Assembly: GCA_038503075.1 (NCBI GenBank) | Contig: JBCAML010000008.1 | Coordinates: 434,001-498,000, forward strand | Direction of reading: 5' to 3' | Origin: Gyromitra esculenta | Lineage: Eukaryota; Ascomycota; Pezizomycetes; Pezizales; Discinaceae | DNA: 64,000 nt | Part shown: positions 46,354 through 58,300 of the stretch, piece by piece | Layout of the letters: the number at the start of each line of letters is the position of its first letter | Position numbering within the stretch: position 1 is the stretch's first letter | Translations under genes and position numbers: made by a program | Notes under the pieces: model-generated | The model's input: the letters and a program-made list of their open reading frames with translations, nothing else | The model's database searches: none | Told to the model about the DNA's origin: nothing

Positions 46354-47864
46354 CTATTTATTGCTAACGTCCAATACAAGCCTCCTTTCTACTTCCGTCT
46401 CCTTCCCCACTTCTTCTTCTCCTTCAAACTTAAGCCTGCAAGTTCCATCCCGCTGTCCGGCGATTAGGGTCTACAAATTCACAAACAAAGTAATTCTGGA
46501 TACTCACCTTCGTGCCCATGACTTCAGCCCTGTAAAACGTAGTGGTCTCAGGGTATCTTGCCAACACCTGCTTACCGACCGGATACGCTGTAAGCCCAGA
46601 CGATTCCTTCGGTATCGGTATCAAAGCATTCGCAGATGCCTTATAAGTGGTACCATGTCCTGCCGCCTCGTCGGGCTCAGGATCTTGGACTTCGTATCTG
46701 AAAGGTGACATGGTTGTCAGCATCCCAGTGCATCCCATAGACCCCCTCCCCCCCTGCAGTGGTACAAGTATCATCAAGGAAGGAAGGAAAATGAAAACCC
46801 ACTTCCGCTTATTACCATCGCCAATAATAGTGACGATGATACACTGGATCCACTCGCCCTCTGTATTCTTCTGCTTTGGAAGTCGATATGCGACCTCTGA
46901 ACCAACCTGCAAAGCTTCCGTGGACGTGGGTGCGGCCGACATGCTCCGGGCTACCTTCGTATTGCGATTAGAAGGGCTATCTGCGACCATAGCATCGTCG
47001 AGTTTACGCTTGCCACGTTTCTTATCGGCTGCAATAAACAGGAGCGAAAAGAAAAGCACAGATATTTTAGCATCGCATCGTGAGGGTAAGAAGATTCTTT
47101 AGAAGAAAAAAATGAAGAAAAAAGACTGAAGAAACAACAAGAAGAGGTACTGGATAAAAAAAACCCCAGAGGATCATTGCAGCTCAACGCTTTTTTTATA
47201 TTCTTTCCTTTTTCTCTCTCATTCTTTACGCCAGATGATAGAACGATTCCAAATGGTAAAGGAAAGACTGATATGTGGGGTATATGGGGAGTTTATATAC
47301 CTCCTCTATCACCACCCTCCGCTGCATTTACAAGCGCTATTAGAACATGGTTCTGTTCTATTACGCCCTCTAGGATTCTTTTAGAGGATACGTTAGTAAA
47401 AGATATAACGACTTCACGAGACTATGCGCGACCTACTTATTTTCCTTTTCTGAAAGCTCGCGCTGCTCGTTCAATAGGGTCTCTATCGATTCGTAGTCTT
47501 TCCATGGGGAATCTTTGGACAGTCAGACTCAACTCTAAAAAAAAATCACGTGGAATATAGTCGCATGAAATGGAGAGAGAGGGATGATAATTCATAAACA
47601 TTTCTAGGACGATAAAAATGACATCATGATCACGAGGGGAAACACGAGGGCACAACGAGGAGGGGTTGCGACGTGGGGGACGACGCTGAACGAACCACTC
47701 TCTAACTTTTCTTGCGCTTGGGCTAATTCGATTTCGATATCCTGGGCGCGCTTTGCTATAATAGCAAGCTCCTTCAACCCCTTCACGATCTTGGTCCACC
47801 TTTCCCTTTCCTCGTGGTCCGCATCCTCCTTGGGGAGTGCGCGAGGCCGGTTCCTGGCCGCCAT
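46354..47864 (-). CDS. SGF29: SAGA-associated factor 29 (tandem Tudor reader)
   Basis: Six exons: 47864-47696, 47512-47437, 47377-47301, 47028-46803, 46697-46508, 46452-46354, giving 278 residues. Sgf29 binds H3K4me2/3 and brings the SAGA acetyltransferase module to promoters. The N-terminal third is a coiled coil (ERERWTKIVKGLKELAIIAK, KDYESIETLLNEQRELSEKE, ILEGVIEQNHVLIALVNAAEG). A basic linker follows (ADKKRGKRKLDD). The SGF29 double Tudor domain is GSEVAYRLPKQ, EWIQCIIVTIIGDGNKRK, YEVQDPEPDE, ALIPIPK, GKQVLARYPETTTFYRAEVMGTK, RDGTCRLKFEGEEE and a VERRLVLDV end. The two small exons 2 and 3 (76 and 77 bases) were placed by frame and motif; intron 2 carries a perfect TACTAAC branch site. The YEVQDPEPDE and TTTFYRAEVMG blocks make the identity firm. 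The N-terminal exons are less certain. Confidence 0.9.
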
Positions 47865-48930
47865 GCAGGTTTAACTTTGTCGGCGCCTTGTGGTATACCA
47901 GTAAGTGAAGGATGGGGTGCTCAAATAGTCACGAGAAAACTAGAGCGACGCGTATTGGAAAGCTCTGATGGTGTTTGAGGTGAAATTATGGTGAAATAAC
48001 GAGTGGAGCTGAGCGCGAACAAGAGGTGAGGTTGGGAGGACGTGTTCCAACGCGGAGTTGCCAAGACGGTTCCTCCCGCCGCCAAGGCCCTTGCCAGTGA
48101 GACCGCATTGGAGCCTCAACCTTGTCCATGCGCGCACGACCATGAGCGCTCCACTCAATTCGCTGCCTAGGAATTGCCTCGTGGTGACTACGAAGGCCTT
48201 CCTTGGCCTTCTTTTCATTGGGATTTCTACCTATAGTTTCTCGTTTATGCCGCCAGAGCAATCACGGCTACATGGGCAGATGCCCCAAGATCCTCAATCC
48301 GCGCAAATAGGCTGTGGTTCTCCACCGAACCTATTTCAAAAATACTAAACTCTGTGTGTGTGCTTTAGCCGATCAGATAGTATGCTGTTTCGTGTTTATG
48401 CGGATAGTGGTAGGTACAATGCTAAGGTCTTAACATTGTTCTCTAGTGCCACTAAACACCACAACCAACCACGGACTAGTAATCTAATTAAACAACCATC
48501 ACAATGCTAAAAATCTCGCACATCACGACACAGCTCAATAAATACAAAGATCGGGGAAAGCCCATTTCCCAATTAGATATCTTTGCCCATCGGAAAATAA
48601 CTGTAGTGCCAATGCCACAGCTGGTGCTGCTTGCCGTTACTATTTACATTACTCGAATCATGGTAAAAAAAAAAGGCTTCGTGTTTCTACATTCTACAAT
48701 CTTTATACCTATTGAGATGATTATTATTATTATTATGGAGCCCCCCTTTATTCTGTGCTTCTCCTAAGCATAAAAAAGTGATGATTTGGTCCTTATTTTC
48801 CTTTCCACTTCGTGATCCATCAGCCATACACTCACTGTCTTGATATCTGCTGTCCGAATTAGTCAACTACTCACGTTCTCTTCTCAGTTATTTTTCACCT
48901 CTTCAAATTTATACGTACCGTCTTTTTCAA
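47865..48930. other. Divergent intergenic region between SGF29 and STE2
   Basis: Promoters of both neighbours. A plus-strand frame at 48058-48348 contains a hydrophobic stretch after an internal ATG at 48141, and another lies at 48504-48767. Neither matches a family I know, and neither is called. A TTA repeat lies at 48719-48736. Confidence 0.35.
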
Positions 48931-50095
48931 ATGGGTTCTAATAGCACTTCTTTCGATTTTCACAACCAAACTATTACCCTCTTGGTTGCGGATGGCTCGA
49001 CTGTTGGCGTTACCCTCGGTGATATCGACAAGATCCAAGGCGAGAACTTCAAGTTTGCAATTATCTTCGCAGTCCAAATCGGTGCATGTGGCCTCCTCAT
49101 GCTTCTTCTTGCGATGATCACCAGACCTGATAGACGCCGGGCTCCCCTGTTCTTCATGAATTTGATATCCCTTGCCCTAGTCGTTACGCGTTCTGCTCTC
49201 CAAATTCAGTTCCTCCTAGGTCCATGGTCCACCTTTTATCGGTTCTATACCGGCGACTATAGTGATATTCCACGATCAGCAATAAATACATCCGTTTGTT
49301 CTGCAGTTCTGCAGCTACTCCTCAACACTGCCATCCAAATCTCGCTGATCCTGCAAGTTCGGGTGGTATATTCATCAACTCCGAAAATCAGCTTATATAT
49401 GACACTCATATCGACGGCTATTGCGATGGCATTCATTAGTGTGTTTGCCAAGGTGATTGCGGAAAACATAAATACGATTATTGGTGCTACTGATTACGTA
49501 TCGAATACTTACGACGCCTCGAGGATTCTCTTCGCTTTCAATGTTTGCTTTTTCACTATGATCTTCACTTTCAAGTTGTGGATAGCAATTCGACGTAGGA
49601 AGGTTTTGGGACTACCGAAATTCGGGCCGCTGCAGATCATCTTCATCATGGGATGTCAAACCATGTTTATACCTGGTAGGTTCCTACATCTCTCTTTTAT
49701 TCTAAATACTTTAGTGCTTGCAATATTTTCTAACACTACTTCTCCTTTTAGCAATCTTCTCTATCCTTGAGAACATCGTTTCCTTCGATGGCCTATCCTC
49801 TCTCACCGCCATGTTTGTTGTCATATCTCTCCCATTATCGTCCATGTGGGCAGCGGCACAAACCGATACTCTTAATCACGAACCCACATACAAACCATCA
49901 AGCTGCCGTTCCTTCCCGTCAAAGGTATCTACTTTAGTCTCCTCCTCCACCATGACAGCGTGCGACACAGAAAAGTACTCCCCGGACCTAGAAAGTAGAA
50001 ACAGAGAACCCAGTAGCACGATAGCTGTTCATGTTGATAAGTCGTTTGATGTTAATCAGGCCCCTGCAACCGATTACAGTACAAACGGGAAGTAA
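48931..50095 (+). CDS. STE2: Alpha-pheromone receptor Ste2 (seven-transmembrane GPCR)
   Basis: Two exons: 48931-49675 and 49752-50095, giving 362 residues. The receptor binds the alpha-factor-type peptide pheromone at the plasma membrane and signals through a G protein to the mating MAP-kinase path. The short N-terminus has two N-glycosylation sites (NST, NQT). Seven hydrophobic segments follow, starting with FAIIFAVQIGACGLLMLLLAM and APLFFMNLISLALVVTRSAL. The Ste2 hallmark QTMFIP-AIFSIL in helix 6 spans the intron, and LPLSSMWAA in helix 7 corresponds to the conserved LPL-xxW segment. The third loop has IRRRKVLGLPKFGPLQI. The tail is about 70 residues, Ser/Thr-rich, suitable for phosphorylation. 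The start is the first ATG in frame. No mating-type gene or pheromone precursor is seen in the window. Confidence 0.93.
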
Positions 50096-51417
50096 ATCAG
50101 GCTCGTTCTAGTATTTTATTACCATTTTCTCTCTTTCCTTTTTTCCTTCCTTCTTTCTTTCTTTCTTTCTTTCTTCTAGGATTATGGCACGAGATTTGTG
50201 GGGGATTGGGTTCGGGATCTGGGTGAAATGACTGTTGCTTGTGTTTGTGGGACTTGGGATGTTTTTTCTTCTTTTTATTGTGCGCCTATGGTGCTTTTGG
50301 GTTTAGACTCATTCTCTCTAAGGGGCAATCTTAAACTATTTTCGCATTAAAACAAAAGTAATTGAGAATGTAAATTTGTTTCTACATCTCTACTATTGCG
50401 AGTTTTATAAGGGTGTTTAAGGTCTCTTTACTTAGTAATTATTAGAGTTCTATGTCCTCCATCTCAAAACTGCATGTGCTAGATTGTGGTTCATGCCTGC
50501 TATGAATACACTTGGAAGTTACTCGTGTATCACGCATACAATCTCACTCGGACAAAATTGCCCAAAGCTTGATTGTTTACCGCCATCTGCCGGAGGCATG
50601 GGCTTAATTTCCAAGATATTCTCGACCCAGGCTTTATTACGGCAGAATATTCTGCGCTTTCAGCTTTACGATCAACTAAATATATCGTGACTTTCCGACA
50701 GGGTGAGTGCAAATACAGTTGTCATCTGCGATCCTATATTATACTTCTGCACCCTAGAGCCAACAGACAAAGACAAACTCGTGAAAGAAATTTCTTCAGT
50801 ACGGTCTAGACCACGCGCATCTTTTTTTCAGATAAGAGAAGGTCACCAGGTATTTGGCTGCTCTGCCTAAGATTTACTTTGCAAGAGCTAGACTGCATGC
50901 ATTAGCTAGGACTGTCCCTGGGGCTTGTGTAAGCTTGTGTAAGCATCTGACCTACAAATAAAGTACTCGGGAAGCTGTCAGCTATTCGTTTCAACTCAGT
51001 GGTTTTCGATATCGGAATTTTGGGCGATAGAGAGTCCTCCTTCATGAATCATGTAGGATCGCTGTGTGGCATCAAATGCTACTAAATAAAGCAAATAATG
51101 GACTGGTAATTTTTTTTAGCCTTTTACGGTATCTATTTATATATACTCGAAAAGACTCTTCAGCACAAAATCAATTATTTATTAAATTTACCAATATTCT
51201 TATACATTTTCCCTGTAGCCCATAAATGCGGCTCCGACTTAGGTTACATCCAGCATACAGCAAGCGCACAAAAACTATCGCGAAGCAGTCAGGAAGCAAC
51301 GTCTGTCCATCCCCCACCAAGAACCCCTCAATATTACCCCACCACATACCGGCGTACCCTATATCTACAAATCACTCCCTACCCTCAAGTAACTTCGCAG
51401 CTACAAGATGAGACCTA
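50096..51417. other. Intergenic region between STE2 and the eIF3i gene
   Basis: A CTTT/TTCT repeat lies at about 50149-50176 in the STE2 3' region. Beyond it the sequence is AT-rich with chance frames only; the last 200 bases are probably the eIF3i promoter. Confidence 0.4.
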
Positions 51418-52892
51418 TATTATTACAAGGACATGTAAGTTCCACTACTCCCTTGCAATCAACTCGCGCACGGTGGCCAAACTTTTTTGTGGGATTTTTA
51501 TTGACCAGAATACTCGAACTGTAGGAGCGTAGTTTGACGCAAATCAAGTAAGATTCCCGAATTCGCCGACTTTTAGAAACCGAGTCTTTTTATTTGGTTT
51601 CTTTTTTCGGTTCCACAGCTAAATTTTTGTTTTTCCCTTAATGCAATAGATACAACAGAGATGGTATACTCATCTTGTTATTCCTAACTCCATCATACAA
51701 AAGCTAAACGGACCACTTTAGGCGACCTACTATTTTCCACAGCAAAGGATCAAATAGTCTGCGCCTGGTACTCTGTTAACGGCGAGCGTCTCGGGACCTA
51801 CAGCGGCCACCAAGGAGCTCTCTGGACAGTCGATATTGACCCAACAAGCACCCTCCTCGCCACCGGCGCTGCCGACAACACCATTAAGATCTGGGATGTG
51901 CAAACAGGGAAGAATCTTAAGACCTGGGATTTCCCGACAGCTGTGAAGAGGGTTGAGTTCAGCGAAGATGGAACATTATTGTTGGCTGTGACAGAGCAGA
52001 GAATGGGGCATCTGGGAACTGTCGTTGTATTCCCTATCATTGTTGATGTGAACGCTCAGCAGGTCAACGAACCACTGTTCACGATTACATTCAGAGAAAG
52101 CAAGGCGACAGTTGCGGCGTGGAGTTATTTGAACAAGTTCATCATTACTGGACACGAAGACGGGACTGTTTCACAGTATGATGGAAAGGTATGACTTTCG
52201 AGGAAACTCAAAACGAGGGATTACAGGATGGCTGATGGATTCATGGTTTCCAGAATGGGGAACTCATCCAAGACACCCAAGCACACGAGATTGGTGGACA
52301 AATCACGGATATCCAGATGGCTCCCGACAGGACCTACTTCGTGACCGCTTCCAAGGATAAAAGTGCAAAGGTCAGCACCAAACCTTGAGAGTGCTTTATT
52401 TACAGCATCTTAAAGGAGAGAACCTTGCTAATACGCAAGCTCTCGGGCTCCAGATAATTGACGTAGACAACCTCAAAGTCCTTAAAACATTTGTCACCGA
52501 TACCCCTCTAAACACCGCCGCACTCACCCCCAAGAAAGACTTCGTCATCCTCGGAGGTGGGCAAGAAGCCAGAGACGTCACTACAACATCGCAGAGACAG
52601 GGTAAATTCGAGGCCAGGTTCTACCACAAGATTTTTGAGGACGAGATTGGTCGTGTCAGAGGTCACTTCGGTCCTCTTAATACTGTACAACTCCTCCAAC
52701 TCCAACAACCCAACCTAGGTATATTTGCATGTTTTTGTTTACTAATTCATGGTTACTGTGACGCGGTAGATTGCTGTTCATCCTCAAGGCACCGGCTACG
52801 CTTCCGGTGGAGAGGATGGATACGTGCGAGTGCACCATTTCGATAAGCCGTATTTCGATTTTGCGTACGAGGTTGAGAGGATGAAAGCGTAA
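51418..52892 (+). CDS. TIF34: Translation initiation factor eIF3 subunit i
   Basis: Seven exons: 51418-51444, 51525-51547, 51650-51663, 51722-52188, 52254-52370, 52454-52684, 52770-52892, giving 333 residues. eIF3i is a WD40 propeller of the eIF3 core that binds eIF3b and eIF3g and supports scanning. The start [27 protein letters not shown] is assembled from three tiny exons of 27, 23 and 14 bases plus exon 4. WD40 blades are visible: [136 protein letters not shown]. The end is [12 protein letters not shown]. Length equals the family norm. The donor at 52371 (GTCAGC) is unusual but gives the conserved SAK-IIDVD join. Confidence 0.95.
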
Positions 52893-53547
52893 TCACCAGC
52901 TAGATAAAACAAAACAAAACAAGAAAACAATGGATAAAAATCTACGCTAACCACGAGTCAAAAAAATTTCATCTCTTCTATTTTTCTTTCAATCATTTGG
53001 GTGTGGGTAGAAAATAGGCTGGAGAAGGAGGTTTCTTTTTTTTTTCTTTACCCTAGGTGTTTTTTTCTCTTGTTAGATGCGAACAGCAAGACCTCTTTTC
53101 TCTCTCGTCTTTCTATTCCTTCATTCTTCTACGCTGTGACAAAATCGCCATCAAAAATCGCGTACCTAGAAATATATCTATGAGCGTAAAAAGGAAACTA
53201 CAAGTAATACCTAACTTAATACTAGAATCAAACACTTCACACAATACACATTTTGGTGGTATTGGTTGGAAGTTCCCCAACGATGGACAATAATGACTTC
53301 ACTTGCGAGAGATGATTTGTAATCATAGAGATCTCAAGGAAGCGCGGAAACGATCGAGGACAGAAAATAATTTTGTCATTTTTTCGGTCTGAGCAAAGTA
53401 TAATATATCTTTGCTTTGAAGCGCACATAAAAGAGGGAATCTAAGAAACTTCAAATGAGAAGACAACAGCCAGTCATTCCCAAGTGAACGATAACAACGC
53501 GAACATCATCAATCTCCAGTTCCACCTCCACGATATTCCTCACAACC
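52893..53547. other. Convergent 3' region between eIF3i and inositol-3-phosphate synthase
   Basis: T-rich and AT-rich, no frame of note. Presumably the two 3' untranslated regions. Confidence 0.45.
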
Positions 53548-55386
53548 TTAAGCAAAGAGCTTGTGTTCCAGGGTCATATCAGACTCAGGGTCCAACCCGA
53601 CGCAGGCACGAAAGATGTTGGACATAGCCGCACGTTGCTTGGCAAGAGAGTTGACGACAGGGGTTCCCGGTGGGGTCAAAGGTGCCTAGGGCAATTGTCA
53701 GAGATTAACAGCTAAAAGGATCATAATAAGTAAGAAGTACCTTCAACATGTAACTGAGAATGCTGAGGACGCTGTGGAACCCCTTGTAATCTTTGGTAGC
53801 AGCACCAGTAGTAGCATGGGCCTTCCAGCTGATACGCGTCATAAGTTCCGTCATGAGACAAAGGTCGATGATAAGTGGACTGGCCAACAGAGAGTCTTCA
53901 CAGATGTTTGACATGCTTTGAAAGCGTTAGTAGCTAGATTAGGCCTCAAATTACGTGCAAGAGTAACTTACGAGATGGTCTGGTGACCGCCCATGAATAT
54001 TTCACCGTGATACTCATCAAGGGCGCGCTTAGAGTCCCCAACAGCTGGCATGTACTTGATGACAACGGTGTGATCTGGGTGTTCTCCTTTCTTGTACAAG
54101 ACGTTGTTGGCTTCAACCATGTCATCGACGACATTGCTCTTACTGATCTCCTTACTCCGGAAGGTTTTCTGCTCATTCAAGTTCTTGCCATCTATAGGGG
54201 GCCAAAATCAGCCACTGTGAATCAGTATGACGAGGGGGATAACAACGTACCATTATTGCCCAAGTGATTGTAGGAGGCGATAGAAGTAAGTTTGATACCG
54301 GCATTGATGAGGAAATCGACCAACGCCGACTTCATCTTGGTCTGACCAGACTTGAAGTCGTCGCCACCGATGAAGGACTTGTGTTGCTCGGCAAGCTCAA
54401 TACACCCAGGAACGAAGGTGTTTTGAGGAGAGCCGTTGATAAAGGGAACACCTTCCTTGATACAAGCAACCGCAAAGATAGTCGAGGGAGCAACCTCATC
54501 ATGGCTAGCCTCAATAGACTTCAAGAGATTCTCAGCGGTGTCGTTAACCCCAGTGATAATATCGGCGTAGCGTTCAGTATTGGCAGTCCAGAGAACAATA
54601 ACCTTATCGAGGTTGTTGCTCGCCTTGAAAGTACTATAGTAAAATGGTGTGAGTGATATTTCATGAGATTAATGCTAGCAGAAAATTTGTTTACCGAATA
54701 TCATCACGAATCTTCTCGACATGCTCAATCTTGGAACCCTTCAGAACATTGTTCGCACGATCTTCCTGATTGGCAGCAATAAAATCCGGGTAGTAGACGC
54801 TAGGAAGTGGAGTCATAGACTTCATCTGCTCCTTGACCTGACGCTTCAAATCAGGCTCGAGAACAGCAGCACGGTCCATAGCATCGGCCAAGTTCATGCC
54901 GCTGATATCCCAGCCACCAAGGACCAGATCATTAGGATGAACCATTGGGAGGATGTCGTGAACCGGAATGTTAACATCCTTGCCGGTTTCGGCATCACTA
55001 CCCAACTTAATAGTAGACCCCATAATGACAGATCCATAATAGTTGGCACCTCTCTTCCCTTCACGGGTTTCCCAGGTCAAACCATCACGGTTGGCAATAA
55101 TACCAGCAGTGATAGTAGACCCATTGTTACCACCCCATCCCACGAGCATAAGACCGACTTTTCCGACCTTACGATCAGTCTTGAAGTCATAGACGGTCTC
55201 AACTGGCTCTGCAATGTATTTGCCATTAGCAGCCTTGGTGACTTTGGTGGTACGGTACGTATAAGTTGACTTGATAGCCTCTGCCGTGTAGAGGACATTC
55301 GGCGAGCGGACAGTAAACAATTCGGTCCCAGCCAAGGCCGGATCGGTAGCAGAGCCGTTGTAAGAATCGTTTGCGTGGGGAGCCAT
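53548..55386 (-). CDS. INO1: Inositol-3-phosphate synthase
   Basis: Five exons: 55386-54695, 54633-54251, 54191-53972, 53915-53741, 53685-53548, giving 535 residues. It converts glucose-6-phosphate to inositol-3-phosphate with internal NAD, the first step of inositol and phosphatidylinositol synthesis, in the cytosol. Motifs: [17 protein letters not shown] (NAD-binding glycine loop), [79 protein letters not shown] (active-site SGQTK), [58 protein letters not shown]. From MAPHAND the length equals the fungal norm of about 530-535. An in-frame ATG at 55509 with a good context would add 41 residues (MAEFTIPTKEAIALPLQEG at its start). I chose 55386 on family length. All catalytic blocks are intact. 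Confidence 0.95.
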
Positions 55387-58300
55387 AATTGACGAAAGTG
55401 CTGATGCTAGTGTTGGAAACGGGGATTTACGCAGTGTATGGTAAATCGGAGGGCCCTCCTGAAGCGGCAGAGCGATTGCCTCCTTGGTGGGGATGGTGAA
55501 CTCTGCCATTGTGGTATGATCAGTAGATGAAATTACGATAAGTGATTACGATAAGACCAGCAAAAGGTAACAGAGTTAAAAGAGCGTGGCAGCACGAAGC
55601 AGATGTATTGAATAAGAGAGATGATGAATTGTGGAATAGTGATAGCCAGCTATCTAAGAATGGAATTGATGGTGGTGGGGTGCAGAGTAAAAGATGAAGC
55701 AGCACAAATGCATTTATAAGGGGTAGAACAAGTCAAGATTCGCAGGAAATATAAATCAAGGAGGCAGAAAGAGGGAACATGACGAGATAACATAACAAGC
55801 AAGCGTAGAAAGAATCATATCGAAGAAACAGTATGATCGGACAACAAGAGGGTTGATCAGACTAGTCAGGGGCAGACATACGAGTTGAGGAGAGTGGAGA
55901 ACGTCTTGACGACTTTAGTTGACCGCACTCGTGTACGGAGTGCTGGTCTGCTTGATGAAAATGTTTTTAAAATTTAAAAAATAGGAATTGCTAGAGACGA
56001 CGGCGCGATAAGGTGGATAGTTTTGCAAAGCCACTGTGGTGTCTGAGGTCACTTATATACCTACTCTATGTGAGCAACGTTGTGGGGATCATCATACCCT
56101 ATCTAACGTGGTGGGGTGGACAACCCCCAACAGGCTCAAGTACCTTGCATTACGCTAAGCCCAAGCGAGCGGACCCGTTCCGATGCTCATTGCTGTTTGG
56201 TGCAGGAACGAACCGGGTACCGTTCACTCCGAAGCGGCTCTGAGCTGTTCTCTGGACGTGCCGCACGCTACTGCGCCATCCAGCCTTTTTCTTCACCATT
56301 TTAACAATTTCCCTGTTATCACTTTCCTGGACTGGCCTAACAGCTTGTAACCCCGCTCGCCGATTCGGTGACGGGTAACATCGCTCCGAGTCCCAATACT
56401 GTCGGCGGCGTCGCAGGGGGAATACAATGGAAGCACGTTTGGAAAGTCATCGTCCGATTCATTTCAACCTATACTACGCCAACATACGCGTAGGCATGCG
56501 TCTAAGCAGAGCTTTCCTTCAAAATGGCAATCTTGGGCTTTAACGTAAGATAATCGCTCAAAAGCAACTGCAGACTGGAGAAGAATACTCAAAAGAGACT
56601 ATTATACCCAGTACATACCTCTATACATTCATATATAACGCACATCAGTTCACTGGAGTGACATTGAAATCCTCATGTCCAGGGTTCAAGTCGTGCGTTG
56701 TACCAACGTGTCCTCAACATTTGACAGCCCACGGTGCGCTTCACCAACTTTATTGACCTAGCCGGCTGATTATCTTAGTGGTAGATATAGGTGTTAAACC
56801 CTTATCTGCACCAAGAAATTTGTTCGAAAAACCCTAAATTTCCTTCAAAGGTTTTTAGATCTCGGAAATTCACATACGATCACTCGTTATTACCCCTGTT
56901 TCACTACAGAGTTTGCCTTACTTGCTTGACGACTTTAAGACAACTCCTCGATACAAGTGATCCCACTCCCAAATAGAAGGAGAATCCATTTCTCCTAGAG
57001 GCAAACTCATCAAGAGTTCATTTTACGCAGAGAAATACTGTTTACCTCGTATGTAGCTTGATTGCTATTGGACGATCAAGTTAGCCCTGCAGGTAACAAA
57101 AATCCGTTGAACCAACAAAATCCCAACCAGAGCATGCGATAGTATTAATAGCAACTTATCATACACAAATAATCGAAATATCTCTTCACCTAAATACTTG
57201 GAATAATTAATGGCGAGTTATAACTATAGCTGTGGTGGCCAATTGCATAATAAAGGGTCCTGAAGAGGTGTTGGATTTGCACAGCGCGAACACGATAATG
57301 CAACAATGTATCAAGCTTCAGCGCTAATATTGGTTTGTTGAACTTGCTTATTAATACGGCAAGAGGTTCCCTTTTGGAAGCTCTTGAGCAGTCTGATCCT
57401 GGAAACGAGGCTTAGGGCTATAACAGAGTAGCTATGAATCACGTGATTGAAGTCCGTGAGGTGTGTCCACTGTCCGAGCTCTCCGGAGTCTTCGGCAGAT
57501 TACGTGTTTATTTCGATAGGCGATCTCGCTTCAGCAGTTTTTTTTTTTTCAAGAACAAACCAGACTCCATCGTCAACAGGGTCCTCATCAGCTTTAGGTT
57601 GCTTTCATCAAAGTTGACGACAGGGTCATATATTCTCACTCGATGTGGCGTTTTTCACCCAGGCATACTAGAGTAGCCAAAAAAAAGGTCTGTGACGGGG
57701 ATAAAATTGGGTAACAACCAAATCTACATTTCGGAGGCTACAACCTACGGAATTTAACACCGACAACTATAAATTACAGATTAATGTGTAGATAGAACAG
57801 CTGCAGAATAAACACCAGTTGTAAGTTGGTTGTGGGCTGGGGAATTGTGTTGTTAATAGGGTGTGGTTGCTGCTGAGGTTCACCCACATCGCAAACTTTA
57901 TTTTTTAGCAGGTAAACGTGTTTTAGTAAATTCGTACGCTGTAGGAATTGAATGGTGAACTCGAATACAATAAGGTGACGTGGTACCAAATGGGTATCTG
58001 AACCCCTATATTTTAGGTACTGCTCATCAGCCCTCCGCAGTAAATCGATACCTCCTCCTCCGGATCTCACCTCCGTTTCTCAGTAAGTGGCGGGGGAGTG
58101 TAATCCAATAGGATGGTGAGGTAGTGAAACTGGTGCGTATTCGAATTCTAGACTTTAGGCCATTTCACATCCAATTCTATCGGGAATATATCTCCAATAG
58201 ACATCTCATCTCGAAGGTTCCAAGATTCCACGCAATTCTTGACAGTATTCGTCTACGGTGGTCAGAGGTCGCGACGTCAATGGTCAAAGTACTATAAACA

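Noticed and set aside
48058..48348. Plus-strand frame with a hydrophobic stretch before STE2
   Set aside because: No homology recognised; it could be a small mitochondrial protein, but nothing beyond one hydrophobic run supports it.
56638..56698. tRNA-like segment: ACGCAC pairs with GTGCGT and a GGGTTCAAG box lies near its 3' end
   Set aside because: It spans only about 61 bases, the T-arm and D-arm do not pair, and the anticodon loop would have ten bases. Perhaps a relic of a tRNA-derived repeat, but not supportable.
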